Notes under the pieces: generated by a model
Told to the model about the DNA's origin: nothing
The model's database searches: none
What the model saw: the letters and a program-made list of their open reading frames with translations, nothing else
Source: Leptasterias polaris
Taxonomy: Eukaryota > Echinodermata > Asteroidea > Forcipulatida > Asteriidae
Assembly: GCA_037783415.1 (NCBI GenBank)
Contig: JAZGTN010000149.1
Span: 1,984,001-2,048,000 of the forward strand
Length of the DNA: 64,000 nucleotides
Direction of reading: 5' to 3'
Shown here: piece after piece, positions 41,942 to 53,618 of the stretch
Numbering within the stretch: the stretch's first letter is position 1
Layout: the number at the start of each line of letters is the position of its first letter
Position numbers and translations under genes: made by a program

Positions 41942-42578
41942 TTATACTCTCGGTATGTATACTATTGGAAAATCACCATTAAATATATTTGTTCGGAGTC
42001 TCAACTCCTCCGACGTTGTTGGTTTTAGGTCGACAAATAGATAACCGTACGGGTTCTTGGTAGCATCACGATAGGCTTCAACCATAAACTTGGATCTGCT
42101 GGGGTACATCTGTTTTGCTAAATGATTAATTTGAGATGTATCTCTTGGGTTTTTGAACAGGACCATATAGTGTGAATTGAGACTAATTGTACGCATTTCT
42201 TTACCTCTGTAGAACAAATTTTGTAAAATTAAAATAATCATAGGTTTCTATGGTGACTACCTTTTGTAAACAAATCGGAGACCTTTGTGTTGTTGCTTGA
42301 TTGTGCCATAAGATCATCTATTACAATAACATTTCTTTGCGTGCGATCCAATGACTGAAGTAGATCAAGGGAATCCCTTCCACAAATTGTATCTCAGGAA
42401 CCAGACTAGCCAAATGGTCATAACCATCTTGATATTCCCCGTAACACCAAATGATATTATCAGGAGGAGGGTCTATAATACCTTTAGAAGTAAAGAGTTG
42501 TTTTGTAAAAACTGTCTTGCCCGAACCCGTGGGACCCGAGATGACACAAGTAAAGGGGTGTTTAAGTCTCACATCCAT
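41942..42578 (-). pseudogene. FtsK/HerA-type genome-packaging ATPase, two frameshifts
   Basis: Three collinear pieces in three frames. The first (Met at 42578 to 42321) has Walker A 'GPTGSGKT' near 42520-42543. The second, about 42250-42335, has Walker B 'VIVIDDLM' at 42307-42330 followed by a sensor-like 'SHHRN'. The third (41942-42241) holds the C-terminal part ('ILQNLFYRG', 'HLAKQMYP'). Each step fits loss of a single base. Intact homologues package DNA into the capsid. The 61 codons open upstream of 42578 on the same frame are unlikely to be coding. Confidence 0.82.
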
Positions 42579-42761
42579 CTGAACAAATGACCAAACTACG
42601 AAAGATACCGCTATTAAATACAACAACCATTTAGTCCCATAAAGTCCCTCAACAAAATAACTCCAATAATAATTACAAAACATACATTTGTTCTCTTTCT
42701 TCTTTGTCTTAGATGTATTTATTTTACACTTTCTCATTGACATCATTATAATGCTATTCAA

Positions 42762-43091
42762 ATCACAATAATATTAATTCCAAATAATGAACAGTAAAAA
42801 GTCAAAATGTAATACATGTGTTGGTACAGATCAAATAAATTATTATTATCAAGATTTATTTACAATAATAATAATAATTATAATAATAATTAAACAAAAT
42901 GTAAAATACAAACAATAACAAAATAAACTAACATTGATAACTATCGGTATGGTGTTGATAAAATAATAACATCAAGTTATTGACAACATGAATGTTTACT
43001 ACATCTAAAATACACCTTGAAATCAAACTTACAATCTTGGTAAAACCAAAACAATGAAGTCAAACTAAATATCTTTGCAAAATCAGGGGGA

Positions 43092-43122
<31 letters not shown>

Positions 43123-43736
43123 CAACAGATCTGTAAATTATTCAAAGTATAAAATATAATATGAAGTATACAAAACAATTGTTTAGGAAAAGGAAAACAA
43201 AACACAATATGTTTTCAAAAGATCTGTATTTAAATCAAAGTACAAATTATAATGTCAATTATGATGTGAAGCAAACAACAATTATATTTACAGAAACCGT
43301 TTTAAGTATTAAATATCAAGAGATGTTGTGGAAACCCCATCATTTTGAACTTTTCGTTTTGGGTAGAGATATGTGAACGCAGTCTTTGTCTGTTTATACA
43401 TGATGGGGCAAAATGAGGCTGATCATTGGATCATTAACTGCTCTCAGTGCGTATTGTGCGCGTGACCTCAGCGTAACAGCATTGTTGCGCGTTATGCGAG
43501 GGTGCTCTGTAAATTCGCTGCCATTGTTTTGATTATCTCAATTTTCATATAATTATTATTTAAAAAAAGTTGATCTTAGAGTAATAGTAAGAAGGGATTG
43601 TGAACTTATTTAATGGAATGAATCAATATTGTAAATAACAGCTGTATATATAAACCCGCATATAAATTAAGGCACTCGATACATTACGTCACAACGCTGT
43701 AAATCGTCGTTGTAGTTAATTCCCTAATAATAACTA
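42762..43736. other. AT-rich region right of the Polinton-like element, no gene seen
   Basis: Long AT-rich stretches with (ATA)n near 42860-42900 and a 33-base A run at 43087-43119. No DNA polymerase B motif or terminal inverted repeat was found here. The right boundary of the element is therefore undefined. Confidence 0.6.
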
Positions 43737-44351
43737 TTAATAAATACCTCGGACAGTTTGTGCATTCTGATTGATCAAAGACTGGTCACGTGGGGGTGTA
43801 TTAACATGTGATATAAAGTCCGGCTCTGTAAACTAGCAAATAAATGGCCCCTAAACAAGCACAATGTTGTGTAAAAGTTCTATTTGCACCGTGCTTGTTG
43901 TGCGGAAACTATCAAAATTGTTTTCTTTGCGCGTATTGCTTTGGGTTATTTTAACGAGGACAGGATGGTGCCGCGTTTACGCGCATACCACGCGTATGCG
44001 TAAACGCGCAGACAATGTATCATTTTATAGTAGCTGGTACGTGCATGAAACCAAGGTTATGAAAAGCATAAAGCCGTACACCAACCAAAGTGTTCCTATT
44101 TATAGTGATGTTACTTTAAAAGTCTGGTTCTTCAAAATATGCACATATTAGTCATTGATCTCCATTATACTGATATAGTTAACTAAGTCCAGGGGACTAG
44201 GAACCACGCAAAAGTTGAACAGCCTAAAGAATGGCCCTTGAACATGAGTTGAACATTTCCAACATTAACGGCGAAAGTCCATTAACAGCGGCCAGCCACC
44301 AACCCGGTCATTACCACGCAGTGAAGACCGGCTTCCCACACTGTTATTTCC
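43737..44351 (+). repeat. Dispersed repeat, plus-oriented copy
   Basis: Counterpart of 29964-30565 (inverted, 13 kb apart). It ends GCAGTGAAGACCGGCTTCCC / CACTGTTATTTCC, which corresponds to one arm of the palindrome at 29855-29963. The start shares 'ATTAATAAATACCT' with both. No coding function. Confidence 0.8.
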
Positions 44352-44750
44352 TAATTATATTCAATACAAACAAGTTTTTCATTTCTAATACAATAATAAT
44401 CCACATGGAAATTTGATCAAAAAGTAACAACAATTTTGAGCAAGCAATGATCAGATAAAGTGCAAACTAATAATTAATTGTATGTACTCACCACGTCCCT
44501 GCGCTCTTTGACACCCATCAGCAACCACAATGACCCTTTAGATCCGTGAAGAGACCCGCAGCTGCCTCGTGAAACTCGCTGTGCCTCACATGTTCGTTCA
44601 CTCTCTCTTGTGGACAAGATTCTTTCCTTCAAAATCAGAAAATAGTTTTTGAAGCATTAAAACCATAAAAGTTATCTGTACCTTATAGTTGGGCAGAAAG
44701 AAAGGTCTGTCTCGGGACCCTTTTTCTCACACCTCGTATTGACTACAGAA

Positions 44751-45173
44751 CCCAATTTCATAGAGCTGCTTAACGGCCGATTCTGTGCTTACGATACGAG
44801 TTTGTATTTCATAGCGCTGCTGACCGCAAGCACGAAAAGGCATGCTAACCTTCCAGTGCTTACTGCATGAAAATGAATGATTTAACAATGCAAAATCCAT
44901 GGTGAACGCACAAGGTGGCCGCCTTATTTGTTTGCTAACCTGTGAAACACACTCATGCATGCTTAAGCAATTTTTTTTAAGCAGCTCCGGGGGGGGGGGG
45001 GGGCCGACACGATATTGCGCAATTCTTTCCCCGATGCTGTGTGAACGTATCATTACAAAAATAGGGGTGTTTAATTGTTACATTAACACGAATGGATTAA
45101 ATGAGATAAAAGTAAGGCAGTATTTTACCCCCCCCCCCCCCCCCCCCCCCAAGCAGCTCTATGAAATTGGGCC
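44751..45173. repeat. Inverted pair of SINE-type ends with G and C runs
   Basis: CCCAATTTCATAGAGCTGCT at 44751 is answered by AAGCAGCTCTATGAAATTGGG ending at 45171. Inside, 'AAGCAGCTCC' leads into 15 G (44989-45003), and 23 C (45128-45150) lead out into the right end, so another inverted G/C pair is nested. Either a composite of two SINE-like copies or a miniature inverted-repeat element. Confidence 0.65.
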
Positions 45174-47203
45174 CAGATCAGAACTGTGTATTCAGAGAGT
45201 TGCGACATCTTGCATTAGAAGCCAGTTTCGGTCAAACATGCATTGTGCACACACAGGGTGCCAGACTAGACTGCGCTGTAACAATTGGACCGAAAATGGT
45301 GTCCATTAGCAACCACGTGACCAAAGAAAACTTGTCCCTCCATGTCACAACTCTCTCGATACATATCTCTGCTACATTATTAATAAAGTATCATAACACT
45401 TAAACTATAAACATCTTGTATATATTATGACGTCACAAGCCCAAAACTTGTCCATACATCACGTGATCCAACCATGCATAGTTTCAAATCCTAATTTATA
45501 TTGATTCACGCTGCGCTAATTACACGCTCATTAGACAGACAAGCTAAGTACTTAATGATATCCACATGACTAAGTAGTTCTCGTCACTCATTCATTTCGA
45601 AATGGTATCAATTTTGAATACTCGTAAAAAACTTATTATTATAGTGATTGCGCGTGACTATACAATTCATCAACCTATTATGATACACGGCTATTATAGA
45701 TGTATGTATTACTTTTATTAGACTTATCTTTTTAATTCGGAATAAACTAGATTTTTGTGTTTGTTTAAATTGTTTCAAGCATTTTTGTCAAGCATTGAGC
45801 CCTTGTTTAGCTTTTGTTCTTTTGAAAAGTTTGACTTGTTTCGTTTAGAAAAATTTCGTATTTTCTAAACCGTTTTTGATGTTGCTTATTTTAATGATTA
45901 GTGCTTAACTTTTTACGTACAGCGCTTTTGAGCCAATTTTTGGATATACGATGCGTTATAAAATGCTGTTATTATATTATATGCCTTAAAAGAATGTTGT
46001 TTCTTTGTTTGGCCACTTAGCTTGACCCCAAGCTATTTGAGATTCTAGTCACAACACTTGGTCAACGCTTGCTGAAATTATCAACGCAGTTTTGTTCTAG
46101 TGATGAAGCTTATTATTGTTAAACTAAAGCAAACCATTTGGTTTCCAATGTTTTCATAAAAATTAAAGTTGTCCAATCAGGAGACAATACTCATTGGCTC
46201 AATCTCTGCGCCGCGCGTACAAGCTGTGCGTTTTATCATCGGTTTACCTCCAAGATGGCGGCGTAATGATGTTAATGCATAAGGGCCATTATAGGACATT
46301 TTATTATTGAACACATTATATCTTGTTTAAATCTTTAAGACTGGGTTGCTGTAAAAAACAAAGATAATTTTAAAAAGGTGGCAGACTTCAAAAAATGGAT
46401 TTTGGCAATACTCCATGCATGAGTTGGTATGGGTACATATAAAACAAAAATAGCAAAAAAATCAATATCAGATGTCGATTGCCATGGTAACGGCCAAAAT
46501 AAGATTTATAGCCAATTTTACAAGTTTTTACACTATTTAAGTAATGAAATAAAGGTAAACTGGAAGCACTGGTACATCTAAAGAGGAGAGAGTAGAAGCT
46601 TTTCTTTCACACATATTGCACAACCATCTTTACTCTTTCAGAAAATGATTTCAAAACTTAAGTGTGTGTTCCACTTTGGATCAAACCATTATTTTAAATA
46701 GGGGTGTTGTCATCATATTCACTCATAGCGAAAATAGCGGGGTATCGAATTGGGCCATAAAGCCGAAAGTGGCACTTTGTGAATAATGACACTTTGATAA
46801 TTGGAAGATAAGATACCAACCTACATAAAAATTGAATAACATGTTTTGGTATTTCTCGTAATTCGCAGAGGTTTATAACATACCGTTTGAAATTTTTAAT
46901 CTTGTTCTATTTAGGAATATTCTCAATGAGCATCTCACAATATTCTTTTGTATTCTCTACTTGTTTTTTTCTATTATTTTTCTATTATTATGTTTAGAAG
47001 TAGCTTTTACAGTTTCTGTATAGTTTATTTGTTACATGTATATGTTTATGTTGTAGTCCATCTAATTAGCATACCTTATTGTCACCATGGCTACACCCAA
47101 GGTGGGGGTTCTTTTTGTTTAAACAGCTGGTTATTGTTTATTGGATGTTTGCTTAGGGGGTTACCATATACCTCTTATGACCAGTACCATATTTTAAATA
47201 ACA
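45174..47203. other. No gene seen; LINE 5' region at the right
   Basis: AT-rich noncoding DNA. The last few hundred bases may be 5' sequence of the LINE whose ORF2 starts at 47204. No ORF1-like coiled-coil frame was found upstream. Confidence 0.5.
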
Positions 47204-50200
47204 ATGGCATGTGAATTACATAATCTTTATGAGCCACCTCTTGAATTCCAGACAACTCAATCAATTGATAATCAAAGGCTTTCTAGCCTCACTTTTAATC
47301 CTTTAATATTCAATAATGACTTTGCTGGGAATAGTGACATAGATCCTGACCTTAACCTTTACTCAAAATTTGCTAATTCATCAGATTATTTATTCAATGA
47401 GCAGTTTAACAATATGCATATATGTGACTCTGACTTTTCTACTTTCCACTTAAATGCCCGAAGCTTTCACAAAAATTTCGAAACAATATGTGATTATCTT
47501 AAACTCTTAAGTGTTAACTTTTCAGTTATGGGATTTTCTGAAACTTGGCTCCATAAAGACAGTCCACCCTTTGAATTAAACGGATATAAGTACCTCACTA
47601 AAAATAGAAATGACAAAAGAGGAGGTGGAGTTGCTTTATATGTTGACAATTCTCTATCTTTCAAATTACGAGATGACCTTGTTATCGAAGATAACATCTG
47701 TGATTCCCTTTTCATTGAAATTTTAATACCAGGGCGTAAAAATATTATCACTGATGTCTTATACAAACCACCTCAAACTAATTCTACTGCTTTTGTCAAT
47801 ATTTTTGATAACTTCTTACATTCTATCAATAATGAAAACAAATCAATATATATTATGGGAGATTTCAACATAGACCTCCTATCCCACGAATCCGACCGTA
47901 CTACTGGGGACTTTATGAATTGTCTTTTTAGTAATTATTATTTACCTTTAATTAACAAGCCAACCCGTATTACAGCTACTAGTGCTACCCTAATCGATAA
48001 CATTATCTGTAATAATACCGAAAATATCATTCATAGTGGCATTTTATTTGCGGAGATCACTGATCATTTACCTATATTTCAAGTAACTAAACTAGGTATT
48101 ATTCAGCAAACCCAGGCAAATGACAATCAATTTAGAAGGGAGATTAATGAACATAATAAAACTGCTTTTTCCAATTCTCTGTGTAATGTTAAATGGGATG
48201 ATGTGCTGTCATATGACGATGCTGATACAGCTTTTAATGTATTTCAAACTAAATACTCACACTTATATAATCAGCACTTCCCTTTAAAAAAAGTCAAAAC
48301 TATACGTAAGTTAAAGTGCTGGATGACTACTGGTTTAATTAAATCTATAAATTATAAGCACAAACTTTATAAAAAGTACTTAAACAAACCGACATCCAAT
48401 AATAAAATAAAATATTCTACATACCGTAACAAACTAACTGCCGTATTAAAGAAAAGAAAAGAAGATTTTTATAAAGAGAGGTTTGAAGAAGCTCAGCACA
48501 ATATTAAAAAGACTTGGTCCATTATTAATTCGCTTGTAAAAAAAAAAAAAAAAAACAGTAAAATTGTTGACAGCATAAATCACAATGGACAGGAAATAAC
48601 CGAGCCAACGGAAATTGCAGACATGTTCAATAATTTCTTTACCAATATTGGCCCATCGTTGGACCGCACCATCCCACATGAAAATGCCACTTTTAATGAT
48701 TATCTAAAGGGAGGTTATGACAACACACTTTTCTTTAATCCAACTAGTCCATTTGAAATTTGCGAAATTGTTCAATCTTTTAAAAATGGAAAAAGTGCGG
48801 GATTTGATGACCTAAATCCAGATGTTTTGAAAGCTGTGGTCATGCACATTAGCATTCCACTAAGTCACATTTTTAATATTTCTTTGTCTAATGGTATTTT
48901 TCCGACACAACTAAAAATAGCTAAAATTACACCCATTTATAAAAATGGAGATGAGTGTGAACTTGGTAATTATAGACCTATATCAGTTTTATCCAGCTTC
49001 TCCAAAATACTAGAAAAACTAGCGTATACTAGAACTATGTCCTTTCTTAATAAATTTAATATACTGTACAATGGTCAATATGGATTTAGAAGCGGCCACT
49101 CCACTGACATGGCCATAATTGACATGGTTAATAAGATATCCAAGACTTTTGAGGCTGGTTGTTCCTCTATAGGTGTCTTTCTTGACTTGTCAAAGGCATT
49201 TGACACTGTAAATCATAACATTCTAATTGAAAAGCTAAAGTTCTATGGCATAAGGGGAATTCCGCTGGAGTGGTTTCGTAGCTATCTTTCGAACAGGAAA
49301 CAGTTTACTAAAGTTGGTTCTTCACATTCTGCTACGAATCTCATTACCTGTGGAGTTCCCCAAGGCTCACTGCTTGGTCCACTCTTGTTTTCTGTATATA
49401 TTAATGATATTTATAGCTCTTCAGATTTGTTAAATTTCATATTGTTTGCTGATGATACCAATATATTTTATGCGTGTGAAAAAAATAATGTATTAAATTC
49501 AATTCAAACAGTTAACAATGAACTAGGAAAAGTGTCCTTATGGCTTAGAGCAAATAGGCTCTCACTTAATCTTAAAAAATGTACTTGCATACTTTTTCAC
49601 AAAAAGAAACATATCTCACTATCTCTGTCTGGTTGTGTTCAAATACAAATTGACGGAGTTCCTATTCAACAAGTGACTCATACCAAATTTCTTGGTGTTT
49701 ATATAGACGAAAAACTCTCTTGGCAATTTCACATTAAACACATTGAGAATAAAATCGCAAAAAATATTGGTATCATATCTAGGCTTAAACATATTTTGCC
49801 TTGCTCTATCTTGCACATTTTATATTGTTCGCTAATTTTACCCTATCTCTCATATTGCAATATTATTTGGGCCAACACATACCACTCAAAACTTAATAGG
49901 TTAGTAAAACTTCAAAAGAAATCAATTCGCATTATCAACAAGGTTCCCTTCGGGGAGCACACCGCTCCACTATTTCAAAAGTTAAATTTACTTACCATTC
50001 TAAACATAAACAAGTATCAGCAAGATATTTTTATGTTTAAATTTATAAATAGATTACTTCCACCAACAGTCAATGCACTATTTAAAGTTAACCGTTTAGT
50101 CCATTCCCACAATACACGGTCTTCTTCTAAGATCCACATTCCGCACGCACAGTCAACTATGTTTCAGCATACCTTGTCCTACTCCGGCCCTGTTAACTGG

Positions 50201-50296
50201 AACTCTCTTCCATTATCTCTATCTAAATGTAAATCCCTTAATACATTTAAAAAGAATCTAAAGCTTTATATGGTATCTTTACAAAGTTCAAGTTAA
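47204..50296 (+). CDS. Second LINE ORF2: apurinic endonuclease + reverse transcriptase
   Basis: 1,030 codons uninterrupted. Endonuclease motifs: 'LNARSFHKNF' near residue 85, 'SETWLHKD', 'RGGGVALYV', 'MGDFNIDLL' near 220 and 'ITDHLPIFQ'. Reverse transcriptase: 'NYRPISVLSS', 'DLSKAFDTVNH', 'GVPQGSLLGPLLF' and catalytic 'FADDT' near residue 748. It is related in layout to the ORF2 at 15060-18056, but at low identity by eye. A run of 17 A/Lys codons (48538-48554) is kept in frame, which argues that the frame is recent. No ORF1 is present upstream, so the copy is probably 5' truncated or of a one-ORF lineage. The 3' end carries (AAACGT)n. Confidence 0.92.
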   Translation: MACELHNLYEPPLEFQTTQSIDNQRLSSLTFNPLIFNNDFAGNSDIDPDLNLYSKFANSSDYLFNEQFNNMHICDSDFSTFHLNARSFHKNFETICDYLKLLSVNFSVMGFSETWLHKDSPPFELNGYKYLTKNRNDKRGGGVALYVDNSLSFKLRDDLVIEDNICDSLFIEILIPGRKNIITDVLYKPPQTNSTAFVNIFDNFLHSINNENKSIYIMGDFNIDLLSHESDRTTGDFMNCLFSNYYLPLINKPTRITATSATLIDNIICNNTENIIHSGILFAEITDHLPIFQVTKLGIIQQTQANDNQFRREINEHNKTAFSNSLCNVKWDDVLSYDDADTAFNVFQTKYSHLYNQHFPLKKVKTIRKLKCWMTTGLIKSINYKHKLYKKYLNKPTSNNKIKYSTYRNKLTAVLKKRKEDFYKERFEEAQHNIKKTWSIINSLVKKKKKNSKIVDSINHNGQEITEPTEIADMFNNFFTNIGPSLDRTIPHENATFNDYLKGGYDNTLFFNPTSPFEICEIVQSFKNGKSAGFDDLNPDVLKAVVMHISIPLSHIFNISLSNGIFPTQLKIAKITPIYKNGDECELGNYRPISVLSSFSKILEKLAYTRTMSFLNKFNILYNGQYGFRSGHSTDMAIIDMVNKISKTFEAGCSSIGVFLDLSKAFDTVNHNILIEKLKFYGIRGIPLEWFRSYLSNRKQFTKVGSSHSATNLITCGVPQGSLLGPLLFSVYINDIYSSSDLLNFILFADDTNIFYACEKNNVLNSIQTVNNELGKVSLWLRANRLSLNLKKCTCILFHKKKHISLSLSGCVQIQIDGVPIQQVTHTKFLGVYIDEKLSWQFHIKHIENKIAKNIGIISRLKHILPCSILHILYCSLILPYLSYCNIIWANTYHSKLNRLVKLQKKSIRIINKVPFGEHTAPLFQKLNLLTILNINKYQQDIFMFKFINRLLPPTVNALFKVNRLVHSHNTRSSSKIHIPHAQSTMFQHTLSYSGPVNWNSLPLSLSKCKSLNTFKKNLKLYMVSLQSSS

Positions 50297-50712
50297 AAAA
50301 TGTATGTCATTTACCATATTCAGTTGTTTATGCATGTATTACTCTCATCTTAATTTGCTTAAACTAGTATGGACTTTGTTTTTGTTTTGTCTGTCTGTCT
50401 ATCTGTCCGGTCTACAGTCTGTCCGGACTGTCTGTCCGGTCTGTCTGTCCCGTCCGGTCTGTCTGTCCGTCTGTTTTTTTTTTTTCCTATTTTGCCAGTA
50501 TGTAATTAGATTTGTAATTTACTGTGATTTACGGCATTCCCGCTACAAGCACCTGCTTCTAGGGTATTATTGCCGCCATCCCATTATTCTCTATTATTAA
50601 TAATGTTAAATATTACAAGTACTCCTTCAGCCTTACAATATTGTAATTACTATTCTTGTGAACTTGTATTCAGTTGAAATGGAATGGAAATAAACGTAAA
50701 CGTAAACGTATT
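50297..50712 (+). repeat. LINE 3' UTR and (AAACGT)n tail
   Basis: The 3' UTR contains CTGTCTGTCCGG-type repeats (50388-50475) and ends with GAAATGGAATGGAAATAAACG then AAACGTAAACGT, a simple-repeat tail of the CR1/Jockey-group type. Confidence 0.75.
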
Positions 50713-53618
50713 TCAAGTGCGCGAAAACAGTGTTGCCGGAAAGTTAGCACTTTGGCTGGAAAAACGCAATGAATGGCAAAAAGTTATACATTAAAGGAAG
50801 TCTTAATTGACAAATTATATAACAAATTTGTCATATCTATGGTAGAATATAAAATTAATGTTGATATGAAGAGAAACAAATACTTAAATGGCACTAAAGG
50901 CAGTCAGTGATACCAGAGACATGATATTCAACCCTTAAATCAGCCACGCCCCTCTACTATACTGTAATGCTGGAAAGGCCAATAAATGGTACCACACTAT
51001 CATAGAGATATTGAACATGTTTTCTGTGCATTTCTGATAATGTTTTACATTTAAATTACTGCTTTTCGTGCCCAGCTATTGTCTAAGATTATTTGCTTTT
51101 TTAAATTAACTGTTTAATTAATTTTGTTTTAATTGATTATGTACTGGTGTTATGGTCACAGTTTGTACCATCTGATTTATCTTTGGAATTCCTTTCAGCC
51201 ACATTATTGCCGAGATGAACATTCCTAGTTTAGCTGTTTCTTTCTGCTGAATTGTTCTCGGCTGGCTGCACTCCTTAGTTCTTTTATTTCTTTAGCAAGT
51301 GGTTGCATTTATTTAAATTCTAATGTGCGTATATAACGCATTGTATGCCTATGCTGCGGCCTCCTTCGACTCAGAGCTCGGGATGGGATGCTGACCGGCC
51401 ACACCACGGGAATTGACGGCGCTACTACCACTGGCAGTACGACACTTGGGCGTGGTCGTTGGCTATCGGCTTAGATTGACGAGAAGCTCCGCTATGACTG
51501 GGAACTATCCACTACCCCCCTCCGTGCGACTGTGTGGTTGGCGCCGGACTCCCCATTCCCGAGACCTGAGTTGTTTGAGCAGGCGGCATTATTTACGGTA
51601 TTTTTAAGCTATTATTTTGGCCAAATAATAACATTCATTTATGTATACCAAGTCGCTTTAATTCATGATTTTCAATTACTGATTGTAAGTTTCCTTGATT
51701 CGCCTTTGCTGTTTGTAAATAAATTCATATATTTGTTATTTATGATTATAAAAAACGTCTGGACCTGTTCCCATTTGTTTGTTGCTGGTTTACCCTTTAA
51801 TCTTCATTTAGGTATTCCCATTGTTTGTAATTTCGCTGTGCTGCGTACCAACTCAGTTGGTAAAACCCAAAATGAGTTGGGCGTACGTAACACTGGTAAA
51901 ACACAAAGAAATACAGAAATAACATAAACTAAAACGCCTCGTGCAAAAACAAAAAACACATAAAAATAAAATATTATCAGTTCTTGTTAGGTCTGTCCTT
52001 GATCTATGGTATTTGACATGTGATATTTATAGGTAAGTACATGGGTCCAACAAAGTTTTCGGTCTCTGAACACAAAATTGGAAAAAATACAAATCTGGGA
52101 CCTGACCCCCCCCCCCCCCCCCCCCCTCTTAGATATGTGGAATGGTTCACTGAATGTCATTCCCCCGGGTCATTGAACTTATAGTTTATTACAGTTTCCC
52201 TCACTTAAGAGTTTGGGATGTGAATCTTGACTATATAGGCCTGTAATAGTTAAGATACATGGAAGTGACTTTTAATATCAAACATTTTCTTTTGGACCTA
52301 GGCTAAAGTATTTAAAAATATAACGGTATAAATGGATACAAAATAAAACAAAGTTGCAACACTATTGCCTGTAACTCGCCTTTTAAGCCTAGTTTGGTGG
52401 TAACATCTGGTGTAATCTACATTATAGCCCTATATTCCATCAAAAAGTTGGCATTATAACCAGCATGTATAGTGAAACATTCAAACCTCATGTTTTTCGA
52501 AAAATTATTTTTCCATTTGCTTTTTTTTTATACAAATTTATTGTCATATTTTATAGTTTACATTGTTTAGCAATCCTTACACACGGCACATATAGGGGTT
52601 TCAAATGTAGTACTTCTTTGAACTAAATACAATTGCTGAATGGATTGACCATCTGCTCAAAGTTTTCCAGCCGCTGCGGAGGAGGATTTCTTGGACAGTC
52701 TACGGGATTTAGTACACTTCATTTTTGCGAACTACTTAACAAAAATAGTTTTACCAAGCAAACAGTTCCAAAACTTAAAGACGTGTACAAACCTCAACAT
52801 CAACATTTCGGATATTCCAACAAAGGGCCGTAAACGTCCATTTGTCGAGAAATATATGACAGAATTTGCAGGTGTTCCATGATGAGTAGAATGATTCTCT
52901 ATTATCATTTGCTGTGGTGTTCTTCCTTGTTCCTTAAAGCAATGAATGAAAAGGAAAGTACCAACTTTTTGTGCTGTTATGATAGGATGACTGGTGTTAT
53001 TAGTGTTCTTTCGTTTCGACGGTTTGTTGTACGTGTTAAACCGTACCTCGAGTACCATCCAATAGGAAGACACTGAACGACACAAGGCCCGCCCTATAAC
53101 CATTTCATCCAATCGTGTGTGCACATCGACTAGATCATTGTAATTTCTGCCCATTTATATATAATTTATGCATTCAGTATGCAAAGTTAATGAAATGCGG
53201 CTTGTGAGACCTGTAATTGTAAACATGCACAGTGAAGACTCTTCAAGCACAAAAGAATTCTTTCCCGGGAAATTCAAAGGTTTTATTAGAGTAGCTTACG
53301 TTCTGCTTTACGGTAGCTAGAGTATTCAGTTCACATGCACATTTGATAATTATCACCGTAGTCTGCTGTTCGAGTCCACCATGTATCCAGATGTAAAATT
53401 TTTGTTTTTGGATGAACTGGCGATGAACTGGCACTGCAGTGGAATTCGCAGATAAAATAAACCCCTATGTCAACCTTGATAATTATATTTAAATGTTAAC
53501 AGTTCTTAAATTTCACATAAGAAAAAATGAAATTTAGAAAAATTCCTTTTAGCCTGTACATGTGAAATTGCTTGTACGAATCGGGGCTTTGTAACTACTA
53601 ATGAGAGGAACATCTTTG
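50713..53618. other. No gene seen
   Basis: Noncoding, AT-rich, with a GC-richer patch at 51350-51590 holding open frames without motifs, an inverted pair TACCAACTCAGTTGGTA at 51846-51862, and a C run at 52108-52126. Small frames at 52633-53154 on both strands show no recognised domain. Confidence 0.5.

Larger units (their letters stand above)
34500..42780. mobile_element. Polinton/Maverick-like (adintovirus-like) element, decayed and without PolB
   Basis: Gene set: plus-strand WW/PC4-like and Cys/His proteins, then minus-strand protease, capsid protein, basic protein, penton-like protein, rve integrase with chromodomain, two small virion/core-like proteins and a packaging ATPase. Protease, integrase, double-jelly-roll capsid, penton and ATPase together define Polintons and their viral relatives. 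Three minus-strand frame breaks (integrase once, ATPase twice) and one on the plus strand show decay. No protein-primed DNA polymerase B is present and no long terminal inverted repeats were found by eye, so one end may be lost or the element may be a smaller, dependent type. Edges are approximate. Confidence 0.8.

Noticed and set aside
42321..42761. Transmembrane N-terminus on the packaging ATPase
   Set aside because: The upstream hydrophobic stretch is AT-rich DNA in frame by chance; family members start close to Walker A, so Met at 42578 was preferred.
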